NCBI GenBank assembly: GCA_031278675.1
Contig: JAITJY010000420.1
Coordinates: 1-5,801, forward strand
Source: Bifidobacteriaceae bacterium
GTDB lineage: Bacteria; Actinomycetota; Actinomycetes; Actinomycetales; WQXJ01
Reading direction: 5' to 3'
Length of the DNA: 5,801 nt
Of this stretch, positions 1-4,598 are shown in pieces. The translations under genes were made by a program, and so were the position numbers. Every line of letters starts with the position of its first letter. Within the stretch, counting starts at the first letter, position 1. The notes beneath the pieces were generated by a model that saw only the letters and a program-made list of their open reading frames with translations, searched no databases and had not been told where the DNA came from.

Positions 1-809
1 ATCTTCACCGCGCTGGTCTCCTGCGTTCCCCGGTCCGTCTACTGTTCCAACCCGCTGAAGAAGTCCACCCCTCAGGCGCGTTGGACCTGATTGAACAAGG
101 CGCGCTGGATGGCGTCAACCGGATAGTCGCCCTGCACTGCGACCCGCATTACCAGGTGGGGAGTGTGGCGATCAAGACCGGTTCGATCACCTCTGCGGCG
201 GACCTGGTGACGGTCTACGCCTACGGCGACGGCGGCCACACCTCCCGGCCGCAGTTGACCCAGGATCTGGTTTTCGCGGTGGCGCAACTCGCTGTCCAGT
301 TGCCGGCCATTTTGAGCCGTCGGCTGGACCCGCGCGCGGTGGTGGGGTTGACCTGGGGCGCGATCCACGCCGGTGAGGCGCCCAACGCGATCCCGTCATC
401 GGCGGTCATCAAAGGGACCTTGCGGGCCGGTGACGTGCGCACCTGGCACCGGGCGGCGGAGATAATCGCTGACGCGGTGCCACTGATCGCGGAACAATAT
501 GGCATCCGGGCGGAACTGGCGCATCAGCGTGGTGTGCCGCCGGTGGTCAACGATCCGGCGGTGACCGGGCTGGTTTCGGGCGCAGCCCGCGCCGTGCTTG
601 GCAACAACAATGTGCTGGTCGCGGAACAATCCATGGGTGGTGAGGACTTCGCCTGGTACCTCCGCGAAGTTCCGGGCGCCTTGATGCGTCTTGGGGTGCG
701 CACTCCGGGTGGGCCGATCTTTGACCTGCATCAGCCTGAATTCGAACCGGATGAGGGCGCGATCGGCGTCGGAGTGCGCGTGTTGGCGGCAACGGCGGTG
801 AGCGCGTGA
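1..809 (+). CDS. M20-family amidohydrolase (AmiA/AmiB-like), 3' part; start outside window
   Basis: This is the C-terminal 268 residues of a zinc-type M20 metallopeptidase/amidohydrolase; the family hydrolyses amide bonds of N-acyl amino acids and similar compounds in the cytoplasm. The frame is open from base 3, well before the first possible start (TTG at 81), and that upstream stretch already encodes family sequence (VRLLFQPAEE). About 120-130 N-terminal residues, including the first metal ligands, are therefore missing from the window. Visible motifs, numbered from base 3, are QPAEE (16-20, catalytic and metal-binding Glu), LHCDP (His45), the lid-domain GGHTSRP (His79), a PNAIP stretch, MGGEDF (211-216) and DLHQPEF (His243, probable last metal ligand). 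The GGHTSRP, MGGEDFAWYL and DLHQ forms are like those I recall from actinobacterial AmiA/AmiB proteins. The stop overlaps the mshA start by 4 bases. The natural substrate cannot be read from the sequence; the family call is very secure. Confidence 0.93.
   Translation, partial: LHRAGLLRSPVRLLFQPAEEVHPSGALDLIEQGALDGVNRIVALHCDPHYQVGSVAIKTGSITSAADLVTVYAYGDGGHTSRPQLTQDLVFAVAQLAVQLPAILSRRLDPRAVVGLTWGAIHAGEAPNAIPSSAVIKGTLRAGDVRTWHRAAEIIADAVPLIAEQYGIRAELAHQRGVPPVVNDPAVTGLVSGAARAVLGNNNVLVAEQSMGGEDFAWYLREVPGALMRLGVRTPGGPIFDLHQPEFEPDEGAIGVGVRVLAATAVSA
794..809 (+). promoter_or_regulatory. Translational-coupling junction: purine-rich SD-like stretch and GTGA stop/start overlap
   Basis: The last codons of the amidohydrolase contain GGCGGTGAG (794-802), a modest Shine-Dalgarno-like stretch just ahead of GTG at 806. 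The GTGA overlap at 806-809 joins the mshA start to the upstream TGA stop, the usual arrangement for termination-reinitiation. A second in-frame GTG at 848, preceded by GGCGGCA, is a possible alternative start that would remove 14 non-conserved residues. The overlap favours 806. Confidence 0.5.
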
Positions 810-2083
810 CCATCTGCCACGAGACTCGCCAAACCCCAGTGGCGGCAGTGTGCGAGAGGCGCCGTGTTGCCCTGGTTTCGCTGCACACTTCGCCTTTGGC
901 GTTGCCTGGGATCGGTGATGCGGGCGGGATGAATGTTTATCTCCGCTCGGTGGCCGGCGCCCTGGCTGCGGCCGGTTGGCGGGTTGACATTTACACCCGG
1001 GCCACCAGCGCTGACCAGGTTGCTCGCGGTTGTGACGCGATCGGGGCGGCGAGCCTGCATTACCTACGCGCCGGTCCGGCCGAGCCGGTCGACAAGGGCG
1101 CCTTAGCGGAGTTGGCCGGCGATTTTGCTCGCGCTATGTTGCGGGCGCCCCGCGCTGATGTGGTTCATTCGCACTATTGGCTGTCCGGCTTGGCTGGTGA
1201 GGGGGCTGCGGTTGCTTGGGGTGTGCCGCACGTGCAGTCCCTGCACACGGTGGCGGCCATGAAGAACCGGGATCTCGCGCCCGGCGACACCCCGGAGACC
1301 CCGCGCCGGCTGGCCTCCGAACGCCGCCTGGTGCGCGCAGCAGCCGCCGTGGTCAGTGTCAGTGAAGCCGAACGGATGTCCATAGCGGAAGATTATGGTG
1401 TGGAAGCGGCCCGGTTGCGTGTCATTCATCCAGGGGTCGATGCCGTGCTCTTCCATCCCGGACCGCCCCTCGACCCAGCGAGCCTCCCGGGGCCGTTGCG
1501 GCGTGAGGCGGGCTATTTGTTGATGGCGGGACGAGTCCAGCCGATCAAGGGCCAAGATCTGGCGATCCGGGCTCTCGCGGCTCTGCCTGCTCGGGGGCGC
1601 CCCGCGCTGTTGGTGACCGGTGCGCCCGGAGCCGGTCACCTGGAATACGCGGCGGGTTTGCGGACATTGGCGGGCGAACTGGGGCTCGCGGACGATGTCG
1701 TTTTCCTCGGTGCGCAAACACCCGCCCGTCTGGCGGACTTGATTCGCGGCGCCCGCTTGGCGCTGATGCCGTCCCGCTCTGAGACATTTGGGCTGCTCGC
1801 GGCCGAGGCCGCCGCCTGCGGCGTGCCTGTGGTCGGGTCCAACACGACAGGTTTGCGTTCATCTGTGGTCCATGGCGAGACGGGATTGCTGCTGGATTCA
1901 CGTGAACCCGCGCTCTGGGCGGACGCAGTCGCCAAGCTGCTGGCTGACCCGGCGGCAGCGGCCCGCCTCGCCGCAGGCGGAGTGCGGCTGGGTCGCGAGC
2001 GGACCTGGGAGCGGGTCGCGGCCGCGTTGGTGGATGTTTATTCGGCGCTGGTTTCCCGCGCGGGTGCGTCCCCGGCCAGTTGA
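806..2083 (+). CDS. mshA: D-inositol-3-phosphate glycosyltransferase MshA (mycothiol biosynthesis)
   Basis: This is a GT-B fold, GT4-family glycosyltransferase. MshA transfers GlcNAc from UDP-GlcNAc to 1D-myo-inositol 3-phosphate in the cytoplasm, the first step of mycothiol synthesis. The 425-residue length fits the family. The N-terminal acceptor domain has SLHTSP (25-30), the MshA hallmark GDAGGMNVY (37-45), Lys97 in AGPAEPVDK, HSHYWLSG (121-128), SLHT (145-148) and the KN...GDTPE segment (153-164) leading to Arg168. The C-terminal UDP-sugar domain has IHPGVD (207-212), GRVQPIKG (242-249; Arg243 and Lys248 in the usual phosphate-contact positions) and SETFGLLAAE (325-334; the E-x7-E pair Glu326/Glu334). 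One small departure is GIGDAGG where GTGDAGG is usual. It overlaps the upstream amidohydrolase gene by 4 bases. A related GT4 enzyme of other specificity is possible, but the acceptor-site motifs argue strongly for MshA. Confidence 0.9.
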   Translation: MTICHETRQTPVAAVCERRRVALVSLHTSPLALPGIGDAGGMNVYLRSVAGALAAAGWRVDIYTRATSADQVARGCDAIGAASLHYLRAGPAEPVDKGALAELAGDFARAMLRAPRADVVHSHYWLSGLAGEGAAVAWGVPHVQSLHTVAAMKNRDLAPGDTPETPRRLASERRLVRAAAAVVSVSEAERMSIAEDYGVEAARLRVIHPGVDAVLFHPGPPLDPASLPGPLRREAGYLLMAGRVQPIKGQDLAIRALAALPARGRPALLVTGAPGAGHLEYAAGLRTLAGELGLADDVVFLGAQTPARLADLIRGARLALMPSRSETFGLLAAEAAACGVPVVGSNTTGLRSSVVHGETGLLLDSREPALWADAVAKLLADPAAAARLAAGGVRLGRERTWERVAAALVDVYSALVSRAGASPAS

Positions 2084-2086
2084 GGC

Positions 2087-2135
2087 GCCTGCGGGTGGTC
2101 CGGTCCTTGAGACCGCGCTGCACCGCGCCGCAGGC
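2087..2135 (+). other. Inverted repeat in the mshA-transporter gap (possible weak hairpin)
   Basis: Eight-base arms GCCTGCGG (2087-2094) and CCGCAGGC (2128-2135) are perfectly complementary and enclose 33 bases, which contain a smaller GGTC/GACC hairpin (2102-2105 with 2111-2114). No T-tract follows, so this is not a convincing intrinsic terminator. In G+C-rich DNA such arms can arise by chance. No clear promoter was found in the 79-base gap. Confidence 0.25.
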
Positions 2136-2162
2136 TGGTCAGCCCTGGGTTAGTTTGCCGGG

Positions 2163-4016
2163 GTGCACCGGACCAAGCCTCAATCCACTGATCCTCGCCT
2201 ACTCCGCCGCCCAGGCCAGGCACGCCGGACGCCCGTGACCAGCGCAGCGGGCCACCGGGACCGGCGGCGCCTCGGGGCGCTTGCGGTGGTGCTGAGTGGT
2301 GGGTTTATCACAATGCTCGATGTCTCTATTGTCAATGTGGCTCTGCCCTCAATTGAACGGTCGCTGCACGCGGGACCAACCCAGCTCCAGTTGATTGTGG
2401 CGGGCTATACCCTGGCGTTCGGGTTGGCGTTGGTGCCGGCGGGCCGTCTCGGCGATGTCCACGGCCGGCGGGTGCTGTTTGTGGCTGGTTTGGCTGCGTT
2501 CGGGTTGACGAGCCTCGGCGCTGGCCTGGCCAGCTCGGACGTGCAGCTATCGGTCTGTCGGCTGATCCAAGGGGCAGCCGCAGGCGTGTTGAACCCGCAA
2601 GTTGCAGGTGTTATCCAACAAATGTTCAAGGGTGCGCCCCGGGCTCGGGCGTTCGGTTTGTTCGGTGGCGTGGCCGGCTTGGCGACTGCGATCGGGCCCC
2701 TGATCGGCGGTGTGTTGATCGCGGTGGGCGGTCCGGTTCACGGCTGGCGTCTGGTGTTCTTCGTCAACGTGCTAGTGGCGGCGCCCGCCGCCGTGGCCGC
2801 AGCGCGGCTGTTGCCAAGTGCGGCCGCCCAGTCGGCGCGGGGCGACGCAACCCGCGGCCCGGCGGACGGCATCGGCCAGCGGGATGGGTGCGGCGCTGAC
2901 GGAAGCGGCATCGGGCAGGGGGACGGGCGCGACGCTGACGGAAGCGGCATCGGGCAGCGGGCCGGACGCGGCGCTGACGGAAGCGGCATCGGGCTGCGAG
3001 ACGGACGCGGCGCTGACGGAAGCGGCATCGGGCAGCGGGCCGGACGCGGCGCTGACGGAAGCGGCATCGGCCAGCGGGATGGGTGCGGCGCTGGCGGAAG
3101 TGGGACCTGGCAGGAGAGCGGGGACGGGCGGGGCGTGAAGCGGGCGCCGGCGCGGATGGATTGGACTGGTGTGCTGCTGATTGGCCTGGCGGTGGTCGCG
3201 TTCATGGCTCCGTTTGTGCTGAGCGGTGACCGTGGCGCAGACATGCTCGGTGCGCAGCGCTGGCTGTCGCTTGTGCTGGTGGCGGGCCTGATCCCGCTGC
3301 TGTGGTGGTGGGAGGGCCGCTACCAACGGCGTTTCCGGGCGGCCGTGATCAACCCGGCGCTGCTCCACAACTCTGGTTTTCGCTACGGCGCGGCGGTGGG
3401 GCTGGGCTTTTTCGCGGCTTTGACCTCGATCATGCTGGTCGTGACCCTGGTGCTGCAGCGCGGCCTGGGCTATTCGGCGCTGGAGGCTGGGCTGGTGGTG
3501 ATCCCCGGGTCGATCGCGTCCGCCACCGCCTCCTGGTTTGCCGGCAAGTTGGTCTTGCGGCTGGGGCGTCGGCTGGTGGTGTTGGGGGTTGCGGTAGCTG
3601 GGATTGGGCTGGTCGCCACGGAAGCGGTGCTACGGCTGGCCCCTGATGCGTGGGTTGGGCCGGCCCTGGCCCTCACAATGTGTATTACCGCAGGTGGGAG
3701 CGGCATTGTTGTCGCGCCGAACCAATCGTTGACGTTGGCGCGGATCCCCCGCGACGATGGCGGCACAGCCGGTGCCGTACTCCAAGTTGCGCAACGAGTG
3801 GGGGCTTGCATTGGGCTCGCCGTGGTGCTGGCGGGCTTCTTCACCGAACGTGCGTCGCACGGCGCCCGGATCGCCGCCGCCGATGCCCTCCTGGCGTCTA
3901 TCGCGATCAACGCGCTGACCCTGATCATCGCAATTGCAGACGCCCGCCGCGCCAAACAAGAAGACCCGGGCGCAGGTGGACCCAGCGGCGGCGGGGCCGG
4001 TGGGTCAGGGCCTTGA
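2163..4016 (+). CDS. DHA2-family (14-TM, EmrB/QacA-like) MFS drug/proton antiporter with repeat-expanded central loop
   Basis: This is a cytoplasmic-membrane major facilitator transporter that probably exports hydrophobic or cationic compounds using the proton gradient. Family marks are the TM1 motif LDVSIVNVALPSI (52-64), motif A GRLGDVHGRR (94-103) between TM2 and TM3, RLIQGAAAGVLNP (133-145) in TM4, and motif C in TM5 (about 178-190, GPLIGG), followed by GWRLVFFVNV (194-203). TM7 restarts at MDWTGVLLIG (about 332-341), and further hydrophobic helices continue to residue ~590. The N-terminus is Arg-rich and the C-terminal tail is Gly-rich. The loop between TM6 and TM7, normally short in this family, is about 115 residues long and contains six 13-residue repeats (237-314). 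Start: GTG at 2163 is the longest; in-frame GTG at 2235 would remove 24 residues, and neither has a good Shine-Dalgarno. The gene lies 79 bases after mshA on the same strand. Substrate is unknown. Confidence 0.9.
   Translation: MHRTKPQSTDPRLLRRPGQARRTPVTSAAGHRDRRRLGALAVVLSGGFITMLDVSIVNVALPSIERSLHAGPTQLQLIVAGYTLAFGLALVPAGRLGDVHGRRVLFVAGLAAFGLTSLGAGLASSDVQLSVCRLIQGAAAGVLNPQVAGVIQQMFKGAPRARAFGLFGGVAGLATAIGPLIGGVLIAVGGPVHGWRLVFFVNVLVAAPAAVAAARLLPSAAAQSARGDATRGPADGIGQRDGCGADGSGIGQGDGRDADGSGIGQRAGRGADGSGIGLRDGRGADGSGIGQRAGRGADGSGIGQRDGCGAGGSGTWQESGDGRGVKRAPARMDWTGVLLIGLAVVAFMAPFVLSGDRGADMLGAQRWLSLVLVAGLIPLLWWWEGRYQRRFRAAVINPALLHNSGFRYGAAVGLGFFAALTSIMLVVTLVLQRGLGYSALEAGLVVIPGSIASATASWFAGKLVLRLGRRLVVLGVAVAGIGLVATEAVLRLAPDAWVGPALALTMCITAGGSGIVVAPNQSLTLARIPRDDGGTAGAVLQVAQRVGACIGLAVVLAGFFTERASHGARIAAADALLASIAINALTLIIAIADARRAKQEDPGAGGPSGGGAGGSGP
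2871..3104 (+). repeat. 39-bp in-frame minisatellite, 6 copies, in the transporter's TM6-TM7 loop
   Basis: Six head-to-tail 39-bp units start at 2871, 2910, 2949, 2988, 3027 and 3066. Each encodes 13 residues close to IGQRDGRGADGSG. Units 3 and 5 are identical. Units 1 and 6 are near-identical (both read IGQRDGCGA) and differ from the middle copies, giving an order A-B-C-D-C-A'. The conserved 3' core is GCTGACGGAAGCGGC. Because 39 is a multiple of 3, copy-number change would keep the transporter in frame. It also keeps several other frames open, which explains spurious ORFs here on both strands. Confidence 0.95.
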
Positions 4017-4052
4017 GCAAAGTCGACCCGCGCCTGGCGCTGTCTGCGGCGT

Positions 4053-4202
4053 CGAGTGTTTCAATTTATCTCCATTCCGGTGGCGAGTGTTTCAATTTAT
4101 CTCCAGCCCAACCGAGCCCAGTGCTCTGACCAGCGGTGATGCTGTGGGGCGGAGTTAAAATGTAAAACTCGACGAAATCCAGGAGATAAATTGAAACACT
4201 CG
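4053..4202. mobile_element. Symmetric 150-bp inverted element with paired 21-bp end repeats (MITE- or IS-end-like)
   Basis: The motif GAGTGTTTCAATTTATCTCC, usually preceded by C, occurs directly at 4053-4073 (L1) and 4084-4104 (L2). It occurs inverted at 4182-4202 (R1, perfect) and 4151-4171 (R2, degenerate). L1-to-L2 and R1-to-R2 spacing is exactly 31 bp on each side, about three helical turns, leaving 10-bp gaps. The middle 46 bases cannot encode a transposase. The motif is strikingly AT-rich against its surroundings. Paired subterminal repeats at inverted ends recall transposase-binding sites of multi-repeat insertion sequences such as the IS21 family, so a non-autonomous or collapsed element is the leading guess. 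A REP/BIME-like unit or a regulator-binding array is also possible. No convincing target-site duplication is visible. Confidence 0.55.
4151..4174 (-). repeat. Degenerate fifth copy of the 21-bp motif (R2)
   Basis: Read on the minus strand, this 24-base segment matches the extended motif (CGT plus the 21-mer) at 20 of 24 positions. It keeps CGTCGAGT at the start and ACTCC against TCTCC at the end. Its start lies 31 bp inside R1, mirroring the L1-L2 spacing, so it is unlikely to be chance. Its internal arms GAGTT/AACTC make it more self-complementary than the other copies. Confidence 0.6.
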
Positions 4203-4298
4203 CGGCCCCAAGCAGATGCGTTGACACGCGCAACGGGCCCATCGCGGCCCCCAGCCGGTGCGTTGACACGCTCAGCGAGCCCAGCGCGGCCCCAACCG
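4201..4298 (+). repeat. 42-bp tandem repeat, about 2.3 copies
   Basis: Units begin with CGCGGCCCC at 4201, 4243 and 4285. The first two match at 35 of 42 positions and share the core TGCGTTGACACGC, which carries GCGT/ACGC arms. The third copy breaks off after about 14 bases, where a solo copy of the 21-bp element begins. The first unit starts directly at the edge of R1. The array is thus bracketed by two element copies pointing toward each other. Confidence 0.75.
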
Positions 4299-4332
4299 CG
4301 TCGAGTGTTTCAATTTATCTCCTTTCCGGTGG
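4298..4332 (+). repeat. Solo left-end copy of the 21-bp element
   Basis: These 35 bases match 4049-4083 with a single mismatch (T for A at 4323). They cover GCGT, the 21-bp motif and the following TTCCGGTGG spacer. Similarity stops exactly where the second motif copy (L2) should begin at 4333. This looks like a truncated left end of a second element, or the product of recombination between copies. Confidence 0.8.
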
Positions 4333-4430
4333 GGCTGGTGCTGGCCAGTCCGGGATTAGCCACACTGGGTAGCCGAGACCTTTGCACCTGAGCCGAGCTG
4401 TCCGGGGCGCTGGCTCCCATCGTCTGAGCG

Positions 4431-4462
4431 GAACGAAATGCGCTGGTCAGCGCCTTTCGTTC
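4431..4462. terminator. Bidirectional intrinsic-terminator-like palindrome between convergent genes
   Basis: GAACGAAA (4431-4438) pairs perfectly with TTTCGTTC (4455-4462). Inside them GCGCTG (4440-4445) pairs with CAGCGC (4448-4453), with one T/C mismatch between the two stems. On either strand the G+C-rich core hairpin is followed by a T-rich TTTCGTTC tail, as in bidirectional terminators. The tail is short and interrupted by CG, so efficiency is uncertain. Its position between the ends of the transporter and VIT-type genes supports the role. Confidence 0.6.
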
Positions 4463-4472
4463 ACAGCAGCAG

Positions 4473-4595
4473 AGAGTTTGTGGGGTGGGTCTTGGGGTCT
4501 CCGCAAGATCTCGGAGCGAGGCGGCCAGAGTTTGTGGGGTGGGTCTTGGGGTCCCCGCAAAATCTCGGAGCGAGGCGGCCAGAGTTTGTGGGGTG
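4473..4595 (+). repeat. 54-bp tandem repeat, 2 full copies plus 15 bases
   Basis: Units start with AGAGTTTGTGGGG at 4473, 4527 and 4581. The two full copies differ at only two bases (4500/4554 and 4507/4561), so the duplication is recent or homogenised. The partial third copy ends 4 bases before the stop triplet of the VIT-type gene at 4599. The units are G-rich on the plus strand (GGGGTGGGTCTTGGGG). I know of no function for this repeat. Confidence 0.9.
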
Positions 4596-4598
4596 CCG

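Larger units (their letters stand above)
4017..4598. other. Convergent intergenic region, repeat-rich, no convincing gene
   Basis: This 582-base stretch separates the stop of the (+) transporter gene from the stop of the (-) VIT-type gene, so terminators rather than promoters are expected. From left to right it holds a symmetric 150-bp element, a 42-bp tandem repeat, a solo 35-bp copy of the element's left end, a 32-bp palindrome and a 54-bp tandem repeat. Between 4333 and 4430 I see nothing recognisable. Short open frames across the tandem repeats lack good ribosome-binding sites or conserved content. Confidence 0.8.

Noticed and set aside
81..83. TTG at 81 as the start of the amidohydrolase
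   Set aside because: The frame is open upstream to base 3 and encodes the conserved QPAEE region, so the gene begins before the window.
1103..1717. Long minus-strand ORF opposite mshA
   Set aside because: It is an antisense shadow in G+C-rich coding DNA; the plus-strand frame has the full MshA motif set.
2738..3368. Ser/Ala/Pro-rich repeat proteins on the minus strand and a second plus-strand frame across the 39-bp repeats
   Set aside because: A stop-free unit of length divisible by three keeps other frames open automatically. The transporter frame has clear family motifs on both sides of the repeat.
4046..4209. Target-site duplication around the 150-bp element (GCGGC on both sides)
   Set aside because: The flanks GCGGCGTC and GCGGCCCC agree only partly and are not identical directly at the borders. 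Short G+C-rich matches are expected by chance here.
4221..4268. Promoter -35 boxes (TTGACA at 4221 and 4263)
   Set aside because: No AT-rich -10 box lies about 17 bases downstream (both positions read GCGGCC), and the region is between convergent genes.
4053..4322. CRISPR array (the motif contains ATTGAAAC, common at CRISPR repeat ends)
   Set aside because: Copies are only about 21 bp, occur in both orientations, and the adjacent ones are separated by 10 bp, far too short for spacers. No cas genes are present.
4191..4391. Small plus-strand gene with 14-residue repeats starting at TTG after AGGAGA
   Set aside because: The start signal belongs to the repeat motif itself, and the frame is only the translated 42-bp repeat plus the solo element copy. 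No recognisable protein content.
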